DNA of 64,000 nucleotides from Bacteroidales bacterium. Lineage in GTDB: Bacteria; Bacteroidota; Bacteroidia; Bacteroidales; Lentimicrobiaceae. Below, in pieces: positions 18,406-28,800 of this stretch. Under the pieces are notes generated by a model. It was not told the origin of the DNA. It worked only from the letters and a program-made list of their open reading frames with translations, and searched no databases. Numbering within the stretch: the stretch's first letter is position 1; every line of letters begins with the position of its first letter. The translations under genes were made by a program, and so were the position numbers. The stretch lies in NCBI GenBank assembly GCA_016788045.1, contig JAEUTG010000015.1, positions 62,001-126,000 on the forward strand, read 5' to 3'.

Positions 18406-21400
18406 ATGAATAAGATTGAAAGTCACCCGATTCTGGATATTGCGCCAGTTGATGAAGTAAAATTCCTGTTCGAAGGAAAAGAAATTACAGGGAGCAAAGG
18501 ATTCACCATCGCTGCTGCATTGCATCAGGCTGGTTATCCTGTGCACAGCCACAGCTTGCGAAATCGTGAACGCAGTCTTGAATGCGGCATCGGCAAATGC
18601 GGAGCCTGCGAAATGCTGGTTGACGGTCAGCTTAAGCGAATCTGTATCACTACAGTGGACAATGTTAAGGAGGTGAAAGAGATTCCTCATGACTTTTCAC
18701 CTTCGGTAAAACAACCCGATAAAAATTCTTCAACAAAAGTTTACAAAACAGTCGTTGCCATTATTGGTGCCGGGCCGGCGGGATTGGCTGCCCGCGAGGA
18801 GTTGCTCAGGCATGGGGTTGATAACATTGTGATTGACAACAACAGCCAGATCGGGGGACAATTTCTGATGCAAACCCATCAGTTTTTCTTTTTTGAAAAG
18901 GAAAAGAAATTCGGAGGTATGCGTGGATTCGACATCGCGAAAACCCTGGCCGGAGATGATCACTCAGGTATTTTTCTGAACTCCACAGTCTGGGATCTCC
19001 TTGAAGGGAAACGGATAGCCGTAAAGAACATTAAAACAGATGAGATTTATTACGTTGATGCAGAGTATCTTGTAATAGCCACAGGGGCTGTGCCTTTTAT
19101 GCCGGCTTTCGAAAATGACGACCTTCCGGGTGTATACACTGCAGCGGTTGTTCAGAAAATGATGAACAGTGAGTTCACCCTCCTTGGGAAAAATGTACTC
19201 ACTGTCGGAGCAGGCAATATCGGGTACCTCACCAGCTACCAGCTGATGCAGGCCGGAGCCAGGGTAAAAGCCATAATCGAAGCACAGTCGCGCGAAGGAG
19301 GTTTCCCCGTGCAGGCCAACCGGGTCCGCCGCCTGGGGATTCCGGTCATTTTATCACACATCCTCCTGAAGGCAATCCCCAACGAAAACCACGATGGAAT
19401 CATCGGCGCCGTGGTGGCGGAATGTGAGAATTTTCAACCCATTCCCGGAACCGAAAAAATTATCAGTGGTATCGATGCCATCAATATCTGCACTGGCCTG
19501 GTGCCCGATGACCAACTGCTTATCAAGGGAAATGAGGTCTTTGGCCGAAACTGTTTCGGAGCCGGCGATGCCATCCGGATCGGTGAAGGAACCAGTGCCG
19601 TGCTGAGAGGTAAACAGGTTGCCTATGAGATCATGAGTGAAAACGGAACCCGATTCAACTACGATGAATTTCTCAGTGTATCAAAGGAATACATTGATTC
19701 ACAACAACACCCGACCCGCGTTATCGAAAAACCTTTCGAACCTTCACCGGAAAGGTTTATCTCAAAACCCTTCGTTCAGATCGACTGTCTTTATGGTTTT
19801 GCCTGCAACCCCTGTGAATTTGCGTGTCCCCACGGAGCCATTACCAAAACCTCAACAAGCACTGTTCCCAACATAGATTTTGATAAATGCATTGGCTGCA
19901 TGGATTGTGTTTATCAATGTCCGGGACTCGCCATATTCGGGTATAACCCTTCGAAAGACTGGCTGTTTCTACCCATTGAATACCCGGTAACTGAACAAGC
20001 TGAAGTATTCCTGGTCAACAATCAGGGCGAAATTCTGGGTAACGGAATAGTGGAGAAAATTCTGAAAAAACCCAATAAAACAAATATCGCGAGGGTAAAA
20101 TCGCTTGACATACACAACAATGACCTGCTGGCTGTCAGGGGATTTATCGTAAAAGAGCAATATCCTGAAAAAATAACGATGGAACCTGCCGCTTACGAAA
20201 AAGAGGCGGAAATGTATGTCTGCCATTGTGATGATGTAACGCTTGGTGAAGTAGTTGATACCATAGGTGACAGAAAATTCATCTCAGTAGATGAGGTTAA
20301 GCACACCACCCGTCTGGGCATGGGTGCCTGTCGTGGAAAAAGGTGCATCCCCCGGCTGAAGCAGACCTTACGTAAAAATGATATTTCCGTCGTAGGAGAA
20401 GCAACACCGCGCGGGCCGCTGTCCAATCAGCTTTCAATGGGCGAACTTTATCCCAAAGATGTTCATGAGGAAGTTTACATCAATGGAAGAGGCGGTAAAC
20501 CCAACGTAATCAGGGTAAAATCACTGGTGGCCGGAGGTGGTATCGGAGGATCTGCCTTGTTCAGGTATCTTGCCGAAGCCGGAGAACAACCAGTTCTGAT
20601 TAATGCAGGCAGGGGAGCTTCCTGGAGAAATATTGCCGGGGGCCGGCCGGCCTTCAGTCTGCCGGAAATCGCCGATATTGCAAGGCACAATCTCGAGATA
20701 TTCAGGCAACTGCAGCAGATTCATGATATCAATTTCCGGCAGATCAACTATGTAACCTTCGCACATAACGATGAGATGTACCGGGCCCTCGACGAATCAC
20801 GGTCATGGTCTGATGCCTACATGATTCAGCCGGAAGACTTCACCAGAGAGATATCAGCATTTATTAACCCTGATCTGAAGGAATATCAGGGAGCACTGAT
20901 AACCCGCGACTGCTGGCAGGCAACGCCGGGCAGGGTTATCGACCTCATCCGGAGGATCGGGATTAAAAACGGGGGCATGGTAAAAGAAGACTGCAGGCTG
21001 GTGGATGTCAGGCGTGTAGGAGATGTATACCACGTACTGGTTCAGGATCATGACAAGCAATACATTGAATACCAGACAGAAACTTTTATCAATGCCCTGG
21101 GTCCGGATGCGGCTAAATATGCTGAGATGCTGGGTCATGAAACCGGCATGTATCCGGTAAAACACCAGGCATTCATAACCCGGCGTCTGCCTATGATGGG
21201 GCTGAAAGGCCGTCCGCTGGATATGATTATCGACCGCCGCAAATACAAAGGCTTTGTTGCCGTGTATGGGCAACAGCTTGCAGAAACCGGTCAGATTATT
21301 GGCTGCGCTTCACCGGCTGTTGATCCGATGGAAACCGATAAAAATCTGAAGATCAATTCACAGCAATTTCTGGAGATAGCTTCTGAGGTTTTCGTTAACT

Positions 21401-21639
21401 GGTTCCCCGGTTTATCTTCAGTAGGTTTTCAGGCCGTTTGGGCCGGTTATTATGTTGAACCGCGCATGATCATTGATCCGGAGCTTGGCTTGTTTATCGG
21501 ATTAAGGGGACAGGGATTCATGCTGGGGCAATACCTGGCTAAGATGTATGTTGACAAACTTGCCGGGAAACCGGTACCATCCTATTTCGACAGGCTGAAA
21601 CTCACCGGCGATGGATTGCCGGAAAAAGCATTCAAATAA
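18406..21639 (+). CDS. Five-module FAD/iron-sulfur oxidoreductase (HcnABC / sarcosine-oxidase-like fusion)
   Basis: 1077 residues. Modules in order: (1) an HcnA/SoxA-type [2Fe-2S] domain with Cys60, 65, 68 and 80; (2) an FAD/NAD(P)-dependent domain starting VVAIIGAGPAGLAA (GAGPAG at 121-126), with IGGQF, like HcnB or sarcosine oxidase alpha; (3) a ferredoxin insert with two Cys clusters, CLYGFACNPCEFACP (~462-476) and CIGCMDCVYQCPG (~496-508); (4) a BFD-like [2Fe-2S] domain, CHCDD..GACRGKRC (~605-650); (5) a DAO-type FAD oxidase starting ~residue 705 (LVAGGGIGGSALFRYLAEAG), like HcnC or SoxB. In Pseudomonas-type enzymes these parts are separate subunits of amine or amino-acid dehydrogenases. 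The substrate is unknown; secondary amines, glycine or D-amino acids are candidates. It is monocistronic with its own promoter. Confidence 0.85.
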   Translation: MNKIESHPILDIAPVDEVKFLFEGKEITGSKGFTIAAALHQAGYPVHSHSLRNRERSLECGIGKCGACEMLVDGQLKRICITTVDNVKEVKEIPHDFSPSVKQPDKNSSTKVYKTVVAIIGAGPAGLAAREELLRHGVDNIVIDNNSQIGGQFLMQTHQFFFFEKEKKFGGMRGFDIAKTLAGDDHSGIFLNSTVWDLLEGKRIAVKNIKTDEIYYVDAEYLVIATGAVPFMPAFENDDLPGVYTAAVVQKMMNSEFTLLGKNVLTVGAGNIGYLTSYQLMQAGARVKAIIEAQSREGGFPVQANRVRRLGIPVILSHILLKAIPNENHDGIIGAVVAECENFQPIPGTEKIISGIDAINICTGLVPDDQLLIKGNEVFGRNCFGAGDAIRIGEGTSAVLRGKQVAYEIMSENGTRFNYDEFLSVSKEYIDSQQHPTRVIEKPFEPSPERFISKPFVQIDCLYGFACNPCEFACPHGAITKTSTSTVPNIDFDKCIGCMDCVYQCPGLAIFGYNPSKDWLFLPIEYPVTEQAEVFLVNNQGEILGNGIVEKILKKPNKTNIARVKSLDIHNNDLLAVRGFIVKEQYPEKITMEPAAYEKEAEMYVCHCDDVTLGEVVDTIGDRKFISVDEVKHTTRLGMGACRGKRCIPRLKQTLRKNDISVVGEATPRGPLSNQLSMGELYPKDVHEEVYINGRGGKPNVIRVKSLVAGGGIGGSALFRYLAEAGEQPVLINAGRGASWRNIAGGRPAFSLPEIADIARHNLEIFRQLQQIHDINFRQINYVTFAHNDEMYRALDESRSWSDAYMIQPEDFTREISAFINPDLKEYQGALITRDCWQATPGRVIDLIRRIGIKNGGMVKEDCRLVDVRRVGDVYHVLVQDHDKQYIEYQTETFINALGPDAAKYAEMLGHETGMYPVKHQAFITRRLPMMGLKGRPLDMIIDRRKYKGFVAVYGQQLAETGQIIGCASPAVDPMETDKNLKINSQQFLEIASEVFVNWFPGLSSVGFQAVWAGYYVEPRMIIDPELGLFIGLRGQGFMLGQYLAKMYVDKLAGKPVPSYFDRLKLTGDGLPEKAFK

Positions 21640-21736
21640 ACTTTTCAGCTTCCCGGAAGTTTATTCTGCGGTATCATTTTTCACCGGTAATCACAGCCAT
21701 TGCATTGCACCTGTGAATGATAGGTGTGAATTATTA

Positions 21737-21768
21737 TTTGGTAATAAAAATTAAAATTTCTACTTTTG
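21737..21768 (+). promoter_or_regulatory. Promoter of DUF177-rpmF-plsX-fabH operon (TTTG-N20-TACTTTTG)
   Basis: TTTG at 21737-21740, 20-bp spacer, TACTTTTG at 21761-21768, an excellent match to the Bacteroidota sigma-70 consensus. It falls inside the long DUF177 reading frame and so excludes the ATG at 21717 as the start. Confidence 0.75.
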
Positions 21769-21797
21769 CACCCCTTAAACCTGAAACTATTCAAACG

Positions 21798-22316
21798 GTG
21801 GATTACCTCAGGCAGTTTTCGATTCCCTTCATTGGGCTAAGTACTGGAAATCATCAGTTTGAATTCGGGATTGATGATGCGTTCTTTGCATATTTTGAAA
21901 ATTCCGATATCCGGCAGGCACATGTGAAAATCAATCTTGACCTCGACAAGCAGGAAAGAATGATGGTTTTGCAATTCAATCTGGCCGGAACCCTCAGGGT
22001 AACCTGCGATCGTTGTCTGGAAGAGTTTGATTTTCCGGTAAATTCAAACGAATTGTACTTTATAAAATTCGGGCATGAACACAGGGAGGAAGAAGATAAC
22101 GTTCTTGTTATCACTGAAAATGAGACACATATCGACATTTCACAGCTCCTTTACGATTACCTGATGCTTTCGCTGCCTTACAGGATAGTACACCCTGAGG
22201 ATGATACCGGCAACAGTGGATGCGACCCCGGTGCACTGGAGCGAATTAAAAGATTGTCAGCAGACAAACCAACGGATCCCCGGTGGGATGCGTTGAAAGA
22301 CCTTCAAACTGAATAA
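21798..22316 (+). CDS. DUF177 (YceD-like) protein
   Basis: 172 residues if translation starts at GTG 21798 (VDYLRQFSIPF); relatives typically begin M-x-Y-L-x-x-F. The in-frame ATG at 21717 lies upstream of the promoter box and is unlikely. The DUF177 core is visible: LRVTCDRCLEEFDFPV carries the CxxC pair, and DISQLLYDYLMLSLPYRIVHPED is the C-terminal helix. YceD is linked to 23S rRNA processing in other bacteria and is almost always encoded directly before rpmF, as here (27-bp gap). It is the first gene of the lipid-synthesis operon. Confidence 0.9.
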   Translation: MDYLRQFSIPFIGLSTGNHQFEFGIDDAFFAYFENSDIRQAHVKINLDLDKQERMMVLQFNLAGTLRVTCDRCLEEFDFPVNSNELYFIKFGHEHREEEDNVLVITENETHIDISQLLYDYLMLSLPYRIVHPEDDTGNSGCDPGALERIKRLSADKPTDPRWDALKDLQTE

Positions 22317-22343
22317 TTATTAACCCAAATAAAACGTTAAGCA

Positions 22344-22529
22344 ATGCCAAATCCAAAACATAGGTTTTCGAAAACCAGGACAGCAAAAAGAAGAACCCAT
22401 TATAAAGCGGTAGTCCCGACGGTTAGTACCTGTTCAAATTGCGGAGCTTCAGTACTCTACCACAGGGTATGTCCTGAGTGTGGATACTACAAAGGAAAAC
22501 TGGCCATTGAGAAAGCTGCAACCGCATAA
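22344..22529 (+). CDS. rpmF: 50S ribosomal protein L32
   Basis: 61 residues. The start MPNPKHRFSKTRTAKRRTHYK and the zinc-type CSNCG...CPECGYYKGK (four Cys) identify bL32. It sits between DUF177 and plsX, the classical yceD-rpmF-plsX-fabH order. Confidence 0.98.
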   Translation: MPNPKHRFSKTRTAKRRTHYKAVVPTVSTCSNCGASVLYHRVCPECGYYKGKLAIEKAATA

Positions 22530-22574
22530 TCGGGCAGCCTTGCATCAGGACTTCTTTAACCTAAACAACGTCAG

Positions 22575-23537
22575 ATGAAAATCGGACTCGATGTGATGGG
22601 TGGTGATTTTGCCCCCGCATCTACTATTGCAGGCGCAGTACTGGCATTAAACGAGTTATCGGCCGATGATCAGATCGTATTGTTCGGGAACAGGGAAAGT
22701 ATTCTGTCAGAATTGGCCAGGCACAACACCAATCCCGAAAAATTTGTGATTGTGCACACTTCCGAGGTCATTGGGATGGGTGAACATCCTACCCATGCCA
22801 TCATCCGAAAACCTGATTCGAGCATCAGCATTGGATTCAACTATCTTAAAAACAAGAAGATAGATTCATTTTCCAGTGCCGGGAGCAGTGGTGCCATGCT
22901 GGTTGGGGCTATTTACAGTGTAAATAACATACAGGGGGTTATCCGTCCCTGTACCTTTGCCGTTTTACCACAGGAATCAGCGGGTCTCAGTCTTTTGGTT
23001 GATGTAGGTACCAATCCCGATGCAAAACCCGATGTTATGTATCAGTTTGCCCTGCTGGGATCTATAACCGCCAAAAGCGTTTATAAAATTGATAACCCGA
23101 GGGTCGCCCTTCTGAACATCGGCCATGAGGAAGGTAAAGGAAACCTGCTCAGTCAGGCTACCTTCCAGCTGATGAAAGACTCCAAAGACTTTAATTTTAC
23201 CGGAAACATTGAAAGCCGGGACCTCTTGAGAAACAAAGCTGATGTCATCGTTTGTGATGGTTTCACCGGCAATGTTATACTCAAAAACATGGAAGGCATG
23301 TTCAGACTGATGATGAAACGCGGACTGATGGATGACTACTTTGCCCGTTTCAACTACGAAAATTACGGTGGAACACCCATTCTCGGGATAAATTCTACCG
23401 TTGTCGTAGGCCATGGCATTTCGAACGACATCGCCATCAAAAATATGTTGCTCCTTGCCCGGGATGTTAATCAGGCAAAACTTTCTCAAAAAATCAAACG
23501 GGCTCTTGCCCGGGTTTCTGTTGTTGTCAGAGATTAA
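22575..23537 (+). CDS. plsX: Phosphate acyltransferase PlsX
   Basis: 320 residues. PlsX converts acyl-ACP plus phosphate to acyl-phosphate for the first step of phospholipid synthesis at the inner membrane. Family marks: [14 protein letters not shown] at the N-terminus, the [24 protein letters not shown] loop, [12 protein letters not shown], and [16 protein letters not shown]. The family usually runs 310-350 residues. It follows rpmF and ends 23 bp before the fabH ATG, so the operon couples ribosome, phospholipid and fatty acid synthesis. Confidence 0.98.
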   Translation: MKIGLDVMGGDFAPASTIAGAVLALNELSADDQIVLFGNRESILSELARHNTNPEKFVIVHTSEVIGMGEHPTHAIIRKPDSSISIGFNYLKNKKIDSFSSAGSSGAMLVGAIYSVNNIQGVIRPCTFAVLPQESAGLSLLVDVGTNPDAKPDVMYQFALLGSITAKSVYKIDNPRVALLNIGHEEGKGNLLSQATFQLMKDSKDFNFTGNIESRDLLRNKADVIVCDGFTGNVILKNMEGMFRLMMKRGLMDDYFARFNYENYGGTPILGINSTVVVGHGISNDIAIKNMLLLARDVNQAKLSQKIKRALARVSVVVRD

Positions 23538-23560
23538 TTCATTTTTCAGATTTATTGCGA

Positions 23561-24568
23561 ATGACTAAAATAAGAGCTGCAATTACCGGTGTCGGGGGAT
23601 ATGTTCCTGACTACATACTGACCAACGATGAACTCAGCCGCATGGTTGATACTACGGATGAGTGGATTATGACAAGGATAGGTATCAAGGAACGTCATAT
23701 CCTCAAAGGGGAAGGCAGAGGCACCTCAGATATGGGCGCCGAAGCAGTTAAACAACTGCTGGAAAAAACCAAAACAGATCCTTCAGAAATCGACCTTATT
23801 ATCTGTGGTGTTGTAACCCCGGATATGCTTTTCCCTGCTACTGCAAACATTATTGCCGACAAAACCAATATCAGGAATGCCTTTGGTTTTGATATGAATG
23901 CCGGATGCTCCAGCTTCCTTTATGCGCTGACCACCGCTTCAAAGTACGTTGAGTCAGGATCTCACAAAAAAGTTATCGTGGTAGGCGCCGATAAAATGTC
24001 GGCTATTGTTGATTATACCGACCGTGCCACCTGCCCGATCTTTGGCGATGGCGCTGCTGCCGTTCTTGTTGAGCCGACTACAGAAGATTTCGGAGTTGTT
24101 GATACCATTCTGCAGAGCGACGGTGTAGGCCGCATTCACCTCCACCAGAAAGCAGGCGGGTCGGCAAAGCCACCTACCCACGAAACCATCGATGCCCGCG
24201 AACATTATGTGTATCAGGAAGGCCAGCCGGTGTTTAAATGGGCTGTCTCTAAAATGGCTGATGTATCGGTCGAAATGATGGAACGGCACAACATTACCCC
24301 TGAAACACTCAACTGGCTGGTTCCGCATCAGGCAAATATGCGCATCATCGAAGCCACCGCCAACAGGATGGGCATCAGCAAAGAACAGGTGATGATTAAC
24401 ATACAGCGCTATGGTAATACAACCTCAGCTACCTTACCGCTCTGCCTGTGGGAATGGGAAAATCAGCTGCGGAAGGGCGATAACATTATACTGGCTGCTT
24501 TCGGCGCCGGATTTACCTGGGGTTCTCTTTATCTCAAATGGGCCTATGATGGCGATAAGGTTGGCTAA
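23561..24568 (+). CDS. fabH: 3-oxoacyl-ACP synthase III (KAS III)
   Basis: 335 residues from ATG 23561; a TTG two codons earlier was passed over. FabH condenses acetyl-CoA with malonyl-ACP to start fatty acid synthesis. The catalytic triad is visible: Cys116 in [11 protein letters not shown], His in [10 protein letters not shown], and Asn in [10 protein letters not shown]. The N-terminus [20 protein letters not shown] and [14 protein letters not shown] are typical. It is the last gene of the DUF177-rpmF-plsX-fabH operon, closed by a terminator 44 bp later. Confidence 0.98.
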   Translation: MTKIRAAITGVGGYVPDYILTNDELSRMVDTTDEWIMTRIGIKERHILKGEGRGTSDMGAEAVKQLLEKTKTDPSEIDLIICGVVTPDMLFPATANIIADKTNIRNAFGFDMNAGCSSFLYALTTASKYVESGSHKKVIVVGADKMSAIVDYTDRATCPIFGDGAAAVLVEPTTEDFGVVDTILQSDGVGRIHLHQKAGGSAKPPTHETIDAREHYVYQEGQPVFKWAVSKMADVSVEMMERHNITPETLNWLVPHQANMRIIEATANRMGISKEQVMINIQRYGNTTSATLPLCLWEWENQLRKGDNIILAAFGAGFTWGSLYLKWAYDGDKVG

Positions 24569-24611
24569 CAACTAAGGCAACCATATATTCTTTTCTAACA
24601 ACGGTATTTTT

Positions 24612-24652
24612 AACCAGTGCATAAAGTGACAAACAGATGCGCTGGTTTTTTG
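24612..24652 (+). terminator. Intrinsic terminator after fabH
   Basis: An 11-bp stem with one G-T pair (AACCAGTGCAT 24612-24622; ATGCGCTGGTT 24637-24647) followed by a T6 run. It ends the lipid operon. Confidence 0.85.
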
Positions 24653-24854
24653 TTATAACCCTAAACAGCTCAAAGACCGGATCAGGGGGAAACCCGGGTA
24701 TTTAACGGTTATGTTGTGCATACAGTTGAAAATCGTTATCATAAGTCTTTGCCATTTCAGGATATATTCAGGATATCACCTGGTTGTGAGTAACAGAGGA
24801 CATCGAAGCCTTTTGGAATGCTTTTTGCGTTCAATCATCAGAAATACCAGAAAA

Positions 24855-25697
24855 ATGTTTAAAACCCGGTCCATAATACCCCTGTTGGTCTTCTTTCTGA
24901 TCATTGCCTTTGAAAATGCTTCAATAGCCCAGTCCCTCAGATATATTGACAATCAGGCATTCACCTGGGGCGAAAAACTGACTTTCAGTGTATTCTATCA
25001 CTCTGCTGTAACCGGAAAGGTTACTGCAGGCGAGGCCAGGCTGGAAGTCAGGGAGAAGCCGGTAATAAAGAACGGAAGGTCAACCTACCATATAACTGGT
25101 ACCGGTCAATCCAAAGGAGCTTTCAACTTCTTTTATAAAGTCAACGACCGGTTTGAAACCTTCGTTGATGAAGAAGCCATCATCCCATGGTACTTTATCC
25201 GGAAAACCCGGGAGGGTGGCTATAAAAAAGATGACGAAGTAACGTTCAGACAATTCCACGGCCTGGCGGTCAGCAGAAATGCGGTGAAGAAAGTTCCCGG
25301 CAACACCCAGGATATCCTTTCAGTCTTTTATTATGCCCGCACACTGAATGTAAACAATATTCAGCCAGATGAGTCATTCCCGCTATCCTTCTACCTTGAT
25401 GATTCTGTTTACGTTTCGAAAATTGTATTCCTGGGCAAAGAGCAGATAAAAACCAGCCTGGGCACATTCAATTGTCTGAAATTCAAACCCATGGTAATTA
25501 AGGGAGATGTCTTCAGCGAGCCTTACCCCATGGAACTCTGGATTACCGACGACCAGAACAGGTTGCCGGTTATGGTGAAATCAGCTGTAATTGTGGGTTC
25601 TGTGAAAATGGAGCTGATCAGCTATTCAGGACTCAAAAACCCTTTGTCATCCAAAGTTACCCAGGGAAGCGGAATCGGTGCAGTCTCAAAAAAATAG
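24855..25697 (+). CDS. DUF3108 domain protein, exported
   Basis: 280 residues from the ATG at 24855, which begins a good signal peptide (MFKTRSIIPLLVFFLIIAFENASIAQ without the charged extension). The open frame runs further upstream, but that part is low-complexity and not signal-like. The mature part begins AFTWGEKLTFSVFYHSAVTGKVTAGEA and contains FYKVNDRFETFVDEEAIIPWYFIRKTREGGYKK, the DUF3108 pattern of a periplasmic beta-barrel-like fold of unknown function. It has its own position between the fabH terminator and the macroglobulin gene, 111 bp before the latter. Confidence 0.85.
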   Translation: MFKTRSIIPLLVFFLIIAFENASIAQSLRYIDNQAFTWGEKLTFSVFYHSAVTGKVTAGEARLEVREKPVIKNGRSTYHITGTGQSKGAFNFFYKVNDRFETFVDEEAIIPWYFIRKTREGGYKKDDEVTFRQFHGLAVSRNAVKKVPGNTQDILSVFYYARTLNVNNIQPDESFPLSFYLDDSVYVSKIVFLGKEQIKTSLGTFNCLKFKPMVIKGDVFSEPYPMELWITDDQNRLPVMVKSAVIVGSVKMELISYSGLKNPLSSKVTQGSGIGAVSKK

Positions 25698-25723
25698 TCC
25701 GTGTTTTATGGAAATACGGACTA
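25695..25723 (+). terminator. Weak hairpin at DUF3108 stop
   Basis: An 8-bp stem (TAGTCCGT 25695-25702; ACGGACTA 25716-25723) overlapping the stop codon. The T tract after it is poor, so termination would be weak. Confidence 0.4.
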
Positions 25724-25808
25724 AATTGCATCTTATTATCATGTCAAGAAAGAGATTCCCCTTTTTACCTGTTTAATCATCAAGTGTTGACAAAAAACAC
25801 ATTATCGT

Positions 25809-28800
25809 ATGAAAAATCAACTGGCTCTTGTAGTGAGTCTGTCAGCTCTGATGTCGTGTGCATCGGCTCTGAGCTCCGTGAACACCTATCGGCAAAACGC
25901 ATCAAAGGAATCCTGTAGCATGAACGAAAATCAAACCATCAATGGAGATCAATGGAAAAAAGTTGATTCCCTTGCTGCAGAAGGATTGCCTCAATCTGCC
26001 CTGTTGCTGGTTAACGTGATTGCTGCAGATGCTGAGAAAAAAGGAGATATTCCTGTTTTTCTGAAAGCAGCCCTGTACCAGTTGAAGTTGCGGAGTAGTT
26101 TTGAAGAAAATTACATTCAGAACTATATAGGAGAAACTGAAAAAAACCTGACATTAAGGCCTGAACCGGCCCGACAGATTCTTCATTCCATACTGGCTGA
26201 TCTGTACTGGCAATACTACCAGCAAAACCGTTACCGGATTCTTGATCAGACCATGGTCAAAACCGAATTATCATCAGATATTGCAACCTGGGATGCCCGC
26301 AGATTTGTAGAAACCGTTTCGCAGCATTACCAGGCATCCCTGAACAATGCCACACTCTTACAGTCGGTTTCACTCAAGCAGTATGACCCGGTACTTTTAA
26401 CCGCCGAAGGTTCGAAGAAATTCAGACCAACCCTTTTCGATTTTCTGGGTCATCGTGCTTTTGACTTTTATATGGCTGAGGAAGCTTCCCTGACCAAACC
26501 TGTTCAGGCCTTCGGAATGAATGAACCACGAATGCTTGGCCTGCCAGGAGACTTTACGGCCTTGCCTCTTTCAACCAAAGATACCCTCTCCTTTCATTTT
26601 CAGGCTATCCGCATTGCACAGCAGCTTGAAAAATTCCACCTGTACGGGGCTGACCCCGTTCCATTGATGGATGTTACAATTAAAAGGCTGGAGTTTGTCA
26701 GAAATAACAGCAGCATTGCCAATTCCGACAGCCTGACCCTTTCAACCCTCTCTACCCTTGAAAAGCGATATGAAGGAAGGGAGGCAGCCGCAGACCTTAT
26801 TGTACAGATTGCGCGTATCTTCTATACTGATCAGGGGCTTCAGAATTCATCCACAACAGCAGCTCCTGCTGAAAACTATATTATTGCAAGGGATTGGTGC
26901 CTGAAAGCCATACGGTTGTATCCTGCTTCAGAAGGCGCTGAAAACTGTAGGGTAATACTTCAGTCAATTGAAGAACCCATGCTGGGTTTAAGAATGGATA
27001 AAGAGGTGGTTCCAGGTAAACCCTTTCCGGTGTTGCTTGAATTCAGAAATACAAAAGCCGTCTGGTTCAGGCTGCTTGCCATTGATTATGACAAGGAGGA
27101 AAATCTGAGGCAAGAAGTCTACAGTGAACGTGGACTGGATAAATATCTGGGATATAAACCTTTAAAAGAATGGAGTATTCCTCTTCCGGAGATTAACGAT
27201 TTCAAACAGCACAGCGTAGAACTCATCATGCCGGCGATCGAAACAGGATATTATGCCCTACTGGTGTCGGGTGACCCTTCCTTTTCAAGAGATAAATCTC
27301 CATTGGTTGTCAGGGACTTCTGGTCGAGCAGTATCAGTTACATCAGTCAGAGAAAGGATGACGGTTCCGGCGAGTTTTTTATTCTCAGCAGAAACAGTGG
27401 AAGTCCTCTTCAGGGAGTTAAAGTTCAAAGCTTTACGCGTGAATACGATTATAAGAGCCGCTCCTATGTCAGGAAGTCAGGCGATGTTTATATTTCTGGC
27501 CCTGATGGTTCTTTCACCGTGGCAGAGGCGCAGGGCCGTGATTACACTACCCTTTCATTTGATTTTTCAAAAGGGAGCGACCGGCTGGTTGCAGAGAACT
27601 ATTTTTCTCGTTATCAAAGAAATGAGCCTCAAAAAACAGAAACAATACAGTCGTTTCTCTTCACCGACAGGGCCATTTACCGGCCTGGCCAGACAGTCTG
27701 GTTTAAAGGAATTGTTGTGGCAAACAGCAGCGACAACAGCCGGATTGTCCCGGGTCAACAATCGTCAGTAGCGTTGTTTGATGCTAACGGGCAAAAGATT
27801 TCATCAACTACTGTTGTGACCAGTAAATACGGTTCATTCAGCGGGTCTTTTGTTCTTCCGGCTTCCGGTCTTGGCGGGCAATTCCGGCTTGAAAACAGTT
27901 CAGGTAGCTGTTATTTCAGCGTTGAAGAGTACAAACAGCCAAAGTTTAAAGTTGAATTTCAGCCCATTACCGACAGTTATCGCCTCAACCAAACCGTCAG
28001 GATTACCGGCAAGGCAGAAAGTTACTCCGGAGTGCCCATCAGCGAAGCAATGGTAAACTACCGGGTTGTCAGGTCTGTTTATTTCCCGTTTTACCGCTAT
28101 GGTTCGCGCAGTTGGCCAGGTCACAGGCCAGAAAGTGAAATCGCAAACGCTCAGCTTACTACTGAATCAGACGGAACTTTTACCATTTCGTTTACTGCTG
28201 TATCCGGTACTGAAAATGCCGGGAATCAGAATCCGGTATATATTTTCACCGTTTATGCGGATGTTACCGACATCAATGGCGAAACCAGAAGTTCAGTGGC
28301 ATCCGTTCAGGTGAGTAGCAAAGCGCTGATTATTGGTGCTGAAATACCTGCTGAAATCAACAGGGAAAAAGCAAAACCTTTCGGGTTGATATCTACCAAC
28401 CTGAACGGCAGAAAAACCCCGGCAGTGATTACTGTTGAAGTATTTCCGCTGATTGCTGATAATCGTCTGACCCGTCCGCGGAACTGGGAAACACCTGATA
28501 CAACCGCCTATTCCAGGGCAGAGTTCATCCTGCAACTGCCTTCTGATATTTACTTCAACGAAAATGAACGAAACTTAATAAAAGGCAGCAGTCTTTATAA
28601 AAAATCCATCAACACAGCAACCGACAGCCTCTTCAGCCTGCCTGAACTGCCGGCATGGGAACCGGGCAGGTACCTGATTTCACTTTCCGCCAAAGATCCT
28701 TTCGGGGAAACAGTAAGCACAGACAAAGAATTTATTTTGTTCTCTTCATCGTCCCGGAAGGTTCCGGTGGTTCAGGCGCTGTGGTGCAACCTGATCAATC

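Noticed and set aside
21717..21797. ATG start 27 codons upstream for DUF177
   Set aside because: The strong promoter (21737-21768) falls inside that extension.
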